Positions 14,493 through 23,319 of a stretch of 41,612 nucleotides of DNA are shown here, piece by piece. Each line of letters begins with the position of its first letter. The stretch's first letter is position 1. The notes under the pieces are model-generated. The model searched no databases. It worked only from the letters and a program-made list of their open reading frames with translations, and was not told the origin of the DNA. The position numbers and the translations under genes are program-made. Origin of the DNA: CAWUKT01 sp963923035 (lineage in GTDB: Bacteria; Bacteroidota; Bacteroidia; J057; JADKCL01); the NCBI GenBank assembly GCA_963923035.1, contig CAWUKT010000062.1:1-41612 (forward strand), given 5' to 3'.

Positions 14493-16745
14493 ATGATTCA
14501 CTCTTTGCTTCAAGCAGATGCTGGCGAGTTCTGGACCAATACGGTGTTCATAGTCGTCGGCGGAGTAGTGCTGTTCCTATTCCTTTCCATTGCCCTCGTA
14601 CTCAGCTGGTACAAAAAAGTCCCCCAGGGCAAGGCAATCGTCCGGACCGGCGTCGGCGGCATCAAAATCTCCTTCAACGGCACCATTGTCGTCCCTGTGT
14701 TCCACAAAATGGAGCAAATGGACATCTCCATCAAAAAAGTCGAGATTTCCCGGACCCAGGCCGACGGATTGATCTGTAAAGACAACCTCCGCGCCGATAT
14801 CAAAGTCGCATTCTTTGTGCGCGTCAACCCCAAGGTCGAAGACGTCGGCAAAGTGGCCCAAAGCGTGGGCGTGACCCGTGCCTCCCGCGAGGAAACCCTG
14901 AAACAACTCTTCGAGGCCAAGTTCTCGGAAGCCCTGAAATCCGTCGGTAAACGCTTCGATTTCGTTGACCTTTATGATAACCGGGAGCGCTTCCGCCAGG
15001 AAATCATCAATACCATTGGCACCAACCTGAACGGATTTATCCTCGACGACGCCGCCATTGACTATTTGGAACAGACCCCCATCGAATTCCTGCAAGCTGA
15101 CAATATCCTCGACTCCGAGGGTATCAAGAAGATCACCGACCTCACGGCCGATCAGCACATTGCAGCGAACAAGATTCGGAACGAGGAGAAAAAAGTCATC
15201 ACCCAACAGGACGTCGAGGCGCAAGAAGCGATCCTCGAATTGAACCGCCAGCTGGCGGAAAAGCAGGAAATTCAGGCCCGCGAAATTGCCTCCATCAAGG
15301 CCCGCGAACAGGCCGAAACCAAGAAGATCCAGGAAGAAGAGCGCTTGCGTTCCGAGCAGGCCCGCATCGCCACAGAAGAAGAAATCGCCATTGCTCAGGA
15401 AAACCGGGACCGCCAGATCATTGTGGCCACCAAAGCCAAAGAGCGGACGGAAGCAGTAGAAAGCGAGCGGGTCGAAAAGGAAAGAGAACTGGAAATCAAT
15501 GAGCGGGAAAGAGTCGTGACATTGGCCCAGATCGAAAAAGAAAAAGCGGTAGAAGAAGAGCGGAAAAACATCCAGGAGGTGATTCGGGAGCGGGTCATCG
15601 TGGAAAAAGCAACCGTCGGAGAAGAGGAAAAAATCAAAGACACCCGGGAATTCGCCTCGGCCAATCGTTCCAAGCAGGTCGCGGTGACCAAAGCCGAAGA
15701 AGTCGCCGAGCAGGACCGGATCAAGAAATTGGTTGCCGCGGAAGCGGAAAAAGAAGCCGCCAAAATCGAGGCGGAAACCAAGGTCATCGACGCCGATGCG
15801 GCCTTGAAGGCCAGCGAGCTCGAGGCCGAAGCCACCAAGAAGCTCGCCGAAGCGAAAGCCTCCGAGGAAGCCGCCATGGGCGTGTCCGAGGCCCAGGTCA
15901 TGGAAGCCAAGGCCCAGGCCCGCGAGCGGGAAGGGGCCGCTGAAGCCAAGGTCATCCAGCTCCGTGCCGATGCTTCTGCCAAGGAGATCGAATTGAAGGC
16001 GAATGCGCAGGCCAAGGAAATCGAGTTGAAAGCGGCGGCCGAAGCGAAAGAAATTGAGCTCAAGGCTGCGGCGAAGGAAGTCGAAGGCCTGAAGCAGGCC
16101 AAGGTCCTCGAAGAAAAGGCCCTGGCTGAAGCCAAAGGCAAAACCGCCAACGCGGAAGCCATCGAACGCGAAGGTCTCGCCGAGGCCCTCACCATAGAGA
16201 GCAAATTGGTCGCCGAAGCCAAGGGTATCGAGAAGAAGGCGGAAGCCATGAAGAAACTCGACGGCGTCGGCAAGGAGCACGAAGAGTTCAAACTCAAGCT
16301 CGAGAAGGACAAGGAAGTCGAGCTCGCCTCGATCAACATCTCGGCTCAGATCGCCGAGTCCCAGGCCCTCGTTCTCAGCGAAGCCCTCAAATCCGCCAAG
16401 ATTGACATCGTCGGCGGAGAGCCCGTCTTCTTCGACAAGCTCACCGAGGCCATCACCCGCGGCAAGACCACCGACCGCCTCTTCAACAGCAGCGAAGTTC
16501 TCACCGACGTCCGCCACAACCTGTTGGGCGAAGGCGACGGCAACCTGATCGACCGCGTCAAGGGCATTGTCAAGCAAGTGGGGCTGAGCACCGAAGACCT
16601 CCGCAACCTGAGCGTCGCCGCTCTCCTCATGCGCGTCAGCGACAGCACCGAGGACAGCTCCATCCAAGGCATTGCGAAGCAACTCCTGAACGCCGCCGCC
16701 AAGGCGGGCATCGCCAACGAGACCGCCAGCAAGTTCGGTCTCTGA
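14493..16745 (+). CDS. yqiK: YqiK-type flotillin (SPFH domain protein)
   Basis: 750 residues, longer than E. coli YqiK (about 550). Seen: an N-terminal membrane span (about 15-40), an SPFH/band-7 domain (about 45-220, with YKKVPQGKAIVRTGVGG and DNLRADIKVAFFVRV), and a very long Glu/Ala/Lys/Arg-rich coiled coil (about 225-640). A less charged C-terminal region (about 640-750) holds an IVGGEPVFFDKL-like turn. Flotillins oligomerise on the inner membrane leaflet and organise membrane microdomains. The coiled coil contains near-perfect 11-residue repeats with core KEIELKA at residues 497-535. The OB-fold partner and micro membrane proteins lie just upstream and the giant ATPase just downstream, so the protein is probably part of one membrane complex. 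Confidence 0.93.
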   Translation: MIHSLLQADAGEFWTNTVFIVVGGVVLFLFLSIALVLSWYKKVPQGKAIVRTGVGGIKISFNGTIVVPVFHKMEQMDISIKKVEISRTQADGLICKDNLRADIKVAFFVRVNPKVEDVGKVAQSVGVTRASREETLKQLFEAKFSEALKSVGKRFDFVDLYDNRERFRQEIINTIGTNLNGFILDDAAIDYLEQTPIEFLQADNILDSEGIKKITDLTADQHIAANKIRNEEKKVITQQDVEAQEAILELNRQLAEKQEIQAREIASIKAREQAETKKIQEEERLRSEQARIATEEEIAIAQENRDRQIIVATKAKERTEAVESERVEKERELEINERERVVTLAQIEKEKAVEEERKNIQEVIRERVIVEKATVGEEEKIKDTREFASANRSKQVAVTKAEEVAEQDRIKKLVAAEAEKEAAKIEAETKVIDADAALKASELEAEATKKLAEAKASEEAAMGVSEAQVMEAKAQAREREGAAEAKVIQLRADASAKEIELKANAQAKEIELKAAAEAKEIELKAAAKEVEGLKQAKVLEEKALAEAKGKTANAEAIEREGLAEALTIESKLVAEAKGIEKKAEAMKKLDGVGKEHEEFKLKLEKDKEVELASINISAQIAESQALVLSEALKSAKIDIVGGEPVFFDKLTEAITRGKTTDRLFNSSEVLTDVRHNLLGEGDGNLIDRVKGIVKQVGLSTEDLRNLSVAALLMRVSDSTEDSSIQGIAKQLLNAAAKAGIANETASKFGL
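15981..16090 (+). repeat. 33-bp coding repeat (11-residue units) in flotillin
   Basis: Three to four in-frame 33-bp units encode the core KEIELKA followed by Ala-rich residues, ending with the diverged KEVEGLKQA. An 11-residue period is the signature of a right-handed hendecad coiled coil rather than the usual heptad. Confidence 0.8.
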
Positions 16746-16747
16746 TC

Positions 16748-16780
16748 GGAGGGGGAGGCGCAGCAGGCGCCTCCCTCCCC
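16748..16780 (+). terminator. GC-rich hairpin between flotillin and AAA+ gene
   Basis: GGAGGCGC (16755-16762) pairs with GCGCCTCC (about 16768-16775), extended outward by further G/C pairs, just after the flotillin stop. Only three T follow, so it is at best a partial terminator or an attenuator that would lower expression of the large ATPase relative to the flotillin. Confidence 0.5.
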
Positions 16781-16809
16781 CCCTTTCATTTTCCGGGATT
16801 TTCACACCA

Positions 16810-19800
16810 ATGGCAGACCCAACTCAGAATATTCAGCTCGAAGGCGGGACCTACGAGATTATCCGCAATCGCCTGCTCAAGCAGGGCCGCGAACTCCGTG
16901 GCCGCCTCAACGACCTCAATTCAGCCCGCAAGGAGGTGTTTGGCTCCATCGAGAACAAGCTCCTCGCCACCGACCGCATTCCCACCGAAAACAACTGCAT
17001 CGCCCAGGACATCGTGGCCATCGGGGACCGCGTTCTCTTCGGCTACAACGTCCACATGGGCCTCAAGACCGAGACCCGCCTCAGCGATGTCTTTGCTGTC
17101 TACACCTTTGACGAGGCCGAAAACCGCTTCCATGAAGACGAGCTGACCTTCATCACCTCCGACAAATTCGAGGAGGACTTCAAGAACCTCTACAAATACT
17201 ACCGCCACACCGTTTTTGCGCGCTTCGCCAAGATCGGGGTGAACCTCTACCTCGTCTTCCAGATCGGCAAGAGCCACAAGGACATCAAAGCCTTCAAGTT
17301 CACCATTACGCCCGATCAGCAACTGGCCTACGTCGATGCGCGGTCGGAAACGGAGGTGAAAAAGCCCGCCCAGCACGAATTCAAATGGCAGCGGGCCCAC
17401 CGGGACATGCAGCGGGAGGGAAAATTTCCCCATATTTCCATTGAAGACCGGCTATTCGTCGAGACGATGGGCGGCTCCCTGACCATCAAGGTCGAAGACA
17501 ATACAGATACCGGGTTGGGGATTTATTCGGAGGAGGTCAACCAGCGGGAACAGACCCTGGACGACGCCGAATTTTTCTACGCCGACCTGGGCAATATCAT
17601 CCTGTTGAAGGTCCGCCCGTTTCAGGAAAAGGCCTTCCGCTATTTTGCCTACAACGAAAAAATCCAGGAAGCCCGCCGCATCGATACCCTGGCAGACAGC
17701 TGCGTTTTGTTGCCGGACGACCACGGGATCATTTTTTCCAACGGCTACTACCTCCAAACCGGGGAATTCAAACTTTTCGAGACTGGATTGACCGATTTGG
17801 ACTTCGAAAAACGCATTCAGAGCCCCAATGGCGAGGATTATCTGTTTGTCTTTTTCAATCCCCATACCGGCACCTACGTCCTCCTGAGCTATAACCTCAT
17901 CGCCCAGGCGGTCGACACCCCCATCGTCTGCAACGGATTCGCCCAATTCGAAAGCGGCAAGCTCACCTATTTCAAGAGCGAGGAAGATCCCCGCAAGCAC
18001 CACGCCATCCAGATATGGCAGAGCCCCTACGTCGGACCCAATTACAGCTTTTCCATTGCCGACGACAATTACCTCTTCAAAATCGGCAACAAGGACATCG
18101 TGCGGGCCATGGCCGAATGCACCGAGGTCCTCACGCTCCTCAACAAGGACGACAGCTATTCCGGCCTCTACGTGGACCTCGTCAAATTGACCGGCGATGT
18201 CCTCGACAGCTACTATTGGATTTCGCATAGCGAGGCCTTCAAGCTGAGTGAGCCGCTGACCGAGATCCGCCAGTCCGCCGAGGGCGCCATCGAAGAATTC
18301 GAGAAGGTCGTCCGCATCCGCAAGCATACCAAGACGGAGATGGGCCGGGTCAAAGGGGCCTCTGAATCCCTGGTGAAGGAAGCCGACCGGACCCTGTTCG
18401 AGAACGTCAACCAGTTCGTGAATTTCCTCGCTCAACTGCGCCAGATGCGCGGAGAGGTCATTTCACTGAAGGAATTGCGCTATGTGGATTTGGGGTTGGT
18501 GGAGGAATTGGAGGAGAAATTGGCGGGGCAAACGGAGCGCCTGAGCCGAAATTGTGTGGAGTTTTTGCTGCGTGAAGACTCCCTGACGCCCTACGAAGAG
18601 AGTGTGGAGGCGGTCAAAAAGGAGATTGAGGGGGTGAAAACGGCGGTGGAAGGGCAACAGGTGGAAGAAAACATCGAATCCGTCGCCGCCCAATTGGAAC
18701 TGTTGATCGAAATCGTCTCCAACCTCAAGATCGAGGACGCCACCCAGACGACCCAGATCATCGACCATATTTCCGATATCTACGCGGAACTGAACCAGGT
18801 CCGTTCGGCCCTGCGGCGGAAACGGAAAGAGCTGATGAGCGCGGAAGCCGTGGCCGAATTTGCCGCCCAGATCAAGTTGCTGGGCCAGGCCATCGTGAAT
18901 TACCTGGACGTCAGCGATACCCCGGAAAAATGCGACGAGTACCTCACCAAATTGATGGTGCAGGTGGAGGAATTGGAAGGGAAATTCGCCGAATTCGATG
19001 AGTTCATCGAGCAACTCGCCGAGAAGCGCGAGGAGATTTACAATGCCTTCGAGGGGCGCAAGCTCCAGTTGGTCGAGGCCCGCAACAAGCGCGCCTCCGC
19101 CCTGTTCCGCTCGGCCGAGCGGATCCTCACCGGCATTCGCAACCGCGTCAAACAATTTGAAGAGGTCAACGACATCAATGGCTACTTCGCCAGCGACCTG
19201 ATGATCGACAAGGTCCGGGACATCGTCGCCCAACTCATGGACCTCGAAGACAATGTCAAGGCGGAAGACCTCCAATCCCGGCTCAAGACGATCCGGGAGG
19301 ATGCCATCCGGCAGCTCAAGGACCGCAAAGAACTCTTTGTCGACGGCCAAAACATCATCAAGTTCGGCCGCCACCAGTTCTCCGTGAACGTCCAGCCGCT
19401 GGACCTCACCATCGTCCCCCGCGACGACCAGCAGTACTTCCACCTCAGCGGCACCAATTTCTTCGAAGCCATCCAAAACGACGACTTCGAAGCGACCCGA
19501 CCCATCTGGCAGCAGGAACTGATTTCCGAAAACGGTGAGGTCTACCGTGCTGAGTACCTCGCCTACCGCTATTTCCAGGAATTGGTCGCCAACCGGGATG
19601 CCTTGCTGGCCTTTTCGCAGCAAAGCCCCGAAGACCAACTGGATACCATTCGTCAGTTCATGGCCCCACGGTACCAGGAAGGCTACGCCAAGGGCGTACA
19701 CGACCACGATGCCCAGCAAATCGTGTCCCGGCTGGTGGACATCCACCAGCACATTGAATTGCTCCGGTACGAGCCGTCGGTGCGGGCCTGCGCATTGCTC

Positions 19801-21699
19801 TGGTGGGAAGGATTTGTGACCGCGGAAGAAAAAGAACTTTTCGACCACCGGCTGACCGGTGCCTCCTATATCCTGAAGGTATTTCCCGAAACCGAAGAAT
19901 TTGGCGACCTCGAAGCCGATTTGTCCGAAGCCATCCGGGTCTTCCAGGAAACTACGGGCCTGTTCTCCGAAGTTTCCCAATGCAAATCAGCCGAATATCT
20001 ATTTGCCGAGCGGACCCACCACGAACGCTTTGTCGGGTCGGATCCGGCCCTGAAACTCCTGCGGGAATTCGATGCCTACCTGCGATTGAAATCCACGGCT
20101 TCCACCTTCGACGATTCTTTGAAACGTCTGAATGGTGCGCCGACCGATCGATTTGAGTTGATTTCGGCTTGGTTGGGCGCTTTTGCGGTCCACAGCGAGG
20201 TCCCCGATGCCCGTGAGTACGTGCCCGAAGCCGCCGCCATCTTGTTTGTGGGCGGCGTCGACAAGGTCCGCGTCGGATCGGTGGATTTCCGGGCAGAATT
20301 GGAGCAAATGAATGGTGACCACCCGGTCATTGGGCAGGATCGGAAGTACGTTTTGCACTACCTCCACTTTTTCCGCAAGCTCCACACCTTCGAATCCACC
20401 CAGGTCCGCCATTTCAACCACTATACCCATCTCAAGCACCAGCTTACCGAAGATTTTCGGGACGAATTGCGCCTGAACGAATTCAAGCCGCGGGTACTGA
20501 GCAGCTTTGTGCGGAACCGCCTCATCGACGAGGTGTACCTGCCGCTGTTTGGGGATAATTTGGCGAAGCAGATGGGGACTGTGGGGGAAAACAAACGGAC
20601 GGATCGGATGGGCATGCTCCTGCTGATTTCGCCCCCGGGTTACGGTAAAACGACGTTGATGGAGTACATCGCGAACCGTTTGGGCCTGATCTTCATGAAG
20701 ATCAACGGCCCTGCGATCGGGCATTCTGTCACGGCTTTGGATCCCGAAGAAGCCCCGAATGCAGCGGCCCGCGAAGAGCTGAACAAGCTGAATTTGGCGC
20801 TCGAAATGGGCGACAATATCATGCTGTACCTGGACGATATCCAGCATTGCCACCCGGAATTTCTCCAGAAATTTATCAGCCTTTGTGACGCCCAGCGCAA
20901 GATCGAGGGCGTCTACAAGGGGCGTCCCCGGACCTACGACCTGCGCGGCAAGCGCGTCTGTGTCGTCATGGCCGGCAACCCCTATACCGAATCCGGCACC
21001 AAGTTCCAGGTGCCCGATATGCTCGCCAACCGCGCCGATACCTACAACCTCGGCGACATCATCGGCGAGACAGACGAGTACTTCAAACTCTCGCTCATCG
21101 AGAACTGCCTCACCAGCAATACCGTCCTCCAAAAGGTCGCCCAACGCAGCCACAAGGACATCCATGCCTTCCTGCAAATTGCCGAAACCGACCAGCGCGA
21201 AGGCGTTGATTTCGAGGGCAACTATACCCCGGAAGATGTCACGGAGGTCGTCGCCGTCCTGAAAAAGCTCGTTCAGGTCCGCGATGTCGTCCTCCAGGTC
21301 AACCAACAGTATATCCTCAGTGCCGGCATGGCCGACGATTTCCGGACCGAGCCGTCCTTCAAATTACAGGGCTCCTACCGCGACATGAACAAATTGGCGG
21401 AGAAAATCCTGCCGATCATGAACGACGCCGAATTGAAGTCGATGCTCATGGGCCACTACGAAAGTGAGAGCCAGACGCTGACGACCGACGCCGAGGCCAA
21501 TTTGCTGAAGTTCAAAGAAATGGCGAATTGGATGACCGAGGAAGAAAGCGCCCGCTGGAACGATATCAAGGCCACTTTCATGAAGAAACAGCGCTTGCTG
21601 GGCATTGATGGGACCGATAAATTCGGTCAGGTCATCGCGCAGTTGGGGAGTTTGGTGGATGGCATCGAAGGAATGCGGAAAGCGTTGGAGGAAGGCTGA
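16810..21699 (+). CDS. Giant coiled-coil AAA+ ATPase (MoxR/DNA-repair-ATPase-like)
   Basis: 1629 residues. Residues 1-480 are a mixed, beta-rich region without a motif I recognise. About 488-845 is a long coiled coil, and about 850-1265 is helical. The AAA+ module follows: Walker A SPPGYGKTT (K1280), Walker B MLYLDDIQ (D1342, D1343), and a sensor-like VVMAGNPYTESG near 1386-1395 with downstream Asn-Arg. It ends with a helical lid and tail. PPGYGKT and AGNP are typical of MoxR-like ATPases. Proteins of this size and layout are commonly annotated as DNA repair ATPase, but nothing in the sequence shows a DNA role. Position directly after the flotillin and OB-fold genes suggests it powers remodelling of a flotillin scaffold or membrane. 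No signal peptide or membrane span was seen. Function unproven. Confidence 0.9.
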   Translation: MADPTQNIQLEGGTYEIIRNRLLKQGRELRGRLNDLNSARKEVFGSIENKLLATDRIPTENNCIAQDIVAIGDRVLFGYNVHMGLKTETRLSDVFAVYTFDEAENRFHEDELTFITSDKFEEDFKNLYKYYRHTVFARFAKIGVNLYLVFQIGKSHKDIKAFKFTITPDQQLAYVDARSETEVKKPAQHEFKWQRAHRDMQREGKFPHISIEDRLFVETMGGSLTIKVEDNTDTGLGIYSEEVNQREQTLDDAEFFYADLGNIILLKVRPFQEKAFRYFAYNEKIQEARRIDTLADSCVLLPDDHGIIFSNGYYLQTGEFKLFETGLTDLDFEKRIQSPNGEDYLFVFFNPHTGTYVLLSYNLIAQAVDTPIVCNGFAQFESGKLTYFKSEEDPRKHHAIQIWQSPYVGPNYSFSIADDNYLFKIGNKDIVRAMAECTEVLTLLNKDDSYSGLYVDLVKLTGDVLDSYYWISHSEAFKLSEPLTEIRQSAEGAIEEFEKVVRIRKHTKTEMGRVKGASESLVKEADRTLFENVNQFVNFLAQLRQMRGEVISLKELRYVDLGLVEELEEKLAGQTERLSRNCVEFLLREDSLTPYEESVEAVKKEIEGVKTAVEGQQVEENIESVAAQLELLIEIVSNLKIEDATQTTQIIDHISDIYAELNQVRSALRRKRKELMSAEAVAEFAAQIKLLGQAIVNYLDVSDTPEKCDEYLTKLMVQVEELEGKFAEFDEFIEQLAEKREEIYNAFEGRKLQLVEARNKRASALFRSAERILTGIRNRVKQFEEVNDINGYFASDLMIDKVRDIVAQLMDLEDNVKAEDLQSRLKTIREDAIRQLKDRKELFVDGQNIIKFGRHQFSVNVQPLDLTIVPRDDQQYFHLSGTNFFEAIQNDDFEATRPIWQQELISENGEVYRAEYLAYRYFQELVANRDALLAFSQQSPEDQLDTIRQFMAPRYQEGYAKGVHDHDAQQIVSRLVDIHQHIELLRYEPSVRACALLWWEGFVTAEEKELFDHRLTGASYILKVFPETEEFGDLEADLSEAIRVFQETTGLFSEVSQCKSAEYLFAERTHHERFVGSDPALKLLREFDAYLRLKSTASTFDDSLKRLNGAPTDRFELISAWLGAFAVHSEVPDAREYVPEAAAILFVGGVDKVRVGSVDFRAELEQMNGDHPVIGQDRKYVLHYLHFFRKLHTFESTQVRHFNHYTHLKHQLTEDFRDELRLNEFKPRVLSSFVRNRLIDEVYLPLFGDNLAKQMGTVGENKRTDRMGMLLLISPPGYGKTTLMEYIANRLGLIFMKINGPAIGHSVTALDPEEAPNAAAREELNKLNLALEMGDNIMLYLDDIQHCHPEFLQKFISLCDAQRKIEGVYKGRPRTYDLRGKRVCVVMAGNPYTESGTKFQVPDMLANRADTYNLGDIIGETDEYFKLSLIENCLTSNTVLQKVAQRSHKDIHAFLQIAETDQREGVDFEGNYTPEDVTEVVAVLKKLVQVRDVVLQVNQQYILSAGMADDFRTEPSFKLQGSYRDMNKLAEKILPIMNDAELKSMLMGHYESESQTLTTDAEANLLKFKEMANWMTEEESARWNDIKATFMKKQRLLGIDGTDKFGQVIAQLGSLVDGIEGMRKALEEG

Positions 21700-21820
21700 G
21701 CAAATAGCCCCAAACGGTCATCCCATTTACGCAGCCACAAAACTAAGCGGGGTCAGATAGTGCATCCAGACAATTATTGTTATATTGAAATGCAATCTTG
21801 TCTAAATCAACTGCACGGTC

Positions 21821-22687
21821 ATGCAACAGTCAGAAATGACGTCCCAGCCGCTTCAGCGGCAGGAAGCTGGTTTCGGAGAAAGCGCAGGCATGAGCTATCC
21901 CGCCCCGGCTTTCCAGCTCAAGGCGTCCCAAGGTCCCGTCCAACGCAATATCACCCCTGAGCAATGGCGCTCGCGGGAGTATACCCGCGAAAATTACCGC
22001 CCGGCCAGCGGCTCCGGCCTGTTTGACGTCCACGTCAATCCCCTGACGGGTCGCCTGTCGATCAACACCCGCGTCAGCTTCAATTTTATCAGCGGCAGCC
22101 AGGCGGCCTTCTCCGGCCTGCAAGGTCAGACCTTCTGGTGGACCCAGGACGAAAAGGACCAGTACCGTGAGGAGTTCATGCGCTTGGTCGAGGACAGTTG
22201 GAGCGGACATTTCCACTTCGTCCACCCGCAATTGCCGGGAGAACGCGTGTTCACGGCCGTCGATTTGATTGAATCGCCCGATTTCCACTACCGATTGCAT
22301 GTGACCAAGATCCCGCAGGGCGACTTCCGCGGCAGTGCCGTGACCCATTACAATATCAATGGCCAGGCCATGCGGAACCGGGGCACCCATTACGCCCGCC
22401 TGGATTCGGAAGACGTCAACTTCACCAACAAGGGGGTGAGCGATGACCAAAGCGGTGCCGTCCACGAATACGGGCACATGGTGGGGCTCGGCGATGAATA
22501 TCCCATTGGAAATGGAAACATCCGCCACGCCACGCTCGTTCAGAATATGCTGGGCCAGAACATTACCCAGGCCAAGAGCAACAACGTCATGTCCTACGGA
22601 AATACCATCCTGCCCCAGCACTACGTGACCTTCCTGGACGCCCTCCGCAATGCGACCAACATGAGCGCATGGACCTTCGCGCCGTAA
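21821..22687 (+). CDS. Metzincin zinc protease with injection-cargo-like leader
   Basis: 288 residues. The zinc motif HEYGHMVGLGD (215-225) fits HExxHxxGxxD, the metzincin form with a third Asp ligand as in snapalysins. Downstream VMSY (Met257) is a good Met-turn, so the active-site set (H215, E216, H219, D225) looks complete. No signal peptide: the N terminus instead carries Gln/Arg-rich segments LQRQ and QLKASQGPVQRN (11-14, 32-43). These are like the leaders of Bacteroidota DUF4157-type proteins and cargo of extracellular contractile injection systems (inference from resemblance). It lies 121 bp after the AAA+ gene in the same direction. An alternative start at residue 6 (MTSQPLQ) is possible. 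The target is unknown. Confidence 0.75.
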   Translation: MQQSEMTSQPLQRQEAGFGESAGMSYPAPAFQLKASQGPVQRNITPEQWRSREYTRENYRPASGSGLFDVHVNPLTGRLSINTRVSFNFISGSQAAFSGLQGQTFWWTQDEKDQYREEFMRLVEDSWSGHFHFVHPQLPGERVFTAVDLIESPDFHYRLHVTKIPQGDFRGSAVTHYNINGQAMRNRGTHYARLDSEDVNFTNKGVSDDQSGAVHEYGHMVGLGDEYPIGNGNIRHATLVQNMLGQNITQAKSNNVMSYGNTILPQHYVTFLDALRNATNMSAWTFAP

Positions 22688-23211
22688 ATATTCTCCCCCG
22701 CCGGGGCAATTGCATTTTGATCCTGGCCCTGTTATGTTGGCTATCGGCCTGCAACCACACTCAACGCACCCAAAAGATGGAGACCAACCAAATCGAATCA
22801 CAGTGGGACGAGCGCCTGGGAATCAATATCCCCGATGATGCCTTCATTTATTTTGCGTCGTTGGAGCGGCAAGCGGGCCAGGTTCCGGCCAATATGCGCC
22901 TCATCATCCGCCGGAACAATGAGATGGCGGTCACCTTCAACGGGCCTTCCCCTGACCTGGAATTGGTCGACCATTTCAACCGTCCCTGGAAAGAGTACCG
23001 CCGCCTGGGAGAAGATGAAATGGACCACCTCAAGGCCCAATTGGATTCCCTGGATTTGGTTGCCCTTTCCCCCCTCAATCCAACTCCCGAAAACCTAACC
23101 GTTTTTGACGGCTACAACCACTATCTCTATTTGGCCCCGGATCTCCTCCGTGAATTTGGCCCCGAGCACCCCGTGGGTGAACATTTGCATTCCCTCCTCT
23201 TCCACCTTTGA
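22669..23211 (+). CDS. Small lipoprotein overlapping the metzincin gene
   Basis: 180 residues. An N-terminal signal with hydrophobic stretch ILILALLCWL is followed by the lipobox LSAC (Cys28), predicting a membrane-anchored lipoprotein. The mature part is about 150 residues, acidic, rich in aromatic and Leu residues; no family recognised. The ATG at 22669 lies inside the last codons of the protease gene in another frame (19-bp overlap), so the two are translationally coupled. Protease plus coupled envelope lipoprotein is an arrangement seen for protease-inhibitor or toxin-immunity pairs, but that role is inference; it could equally be an accessory or unrelated envelope protein. Confidence 0.75.
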   Translation: MDLRAVNILPRRGNCILILALLCWLSACNHTQRTQKMETNQIESQWDERLGINIPDDAFIYFASLERQAGQVPANMRLIIRRNNEMAVTFNGPSPDLELVDHFNRPWKEYRRLGEDEMDHLKAQLDSLDLVALSPLNPTPENLTVFDGYNHYLYLAPDLLREFGPEHPVGEHLHSLLFHL

Positions 23212-23319
23212 TCATTTTTTCACTTTTCCTTTCCCCTGGCTGCATTTTTTGTAACCATGTTGATTTCCTTTTGCGTACAATTCCACTAACTTCTCCTCCT
23301 CATAGCACATCACTCGAAC

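Noticed and set aside
14577..16805. A 742-codon minus-strand frame over the flotillin gene
   Set aside because: Its Phe/Gly/Leu-rich sequence is the complement of Glu/Ala/Lys codons in the coiled coil, and the flotillin frame is clearly the real one.
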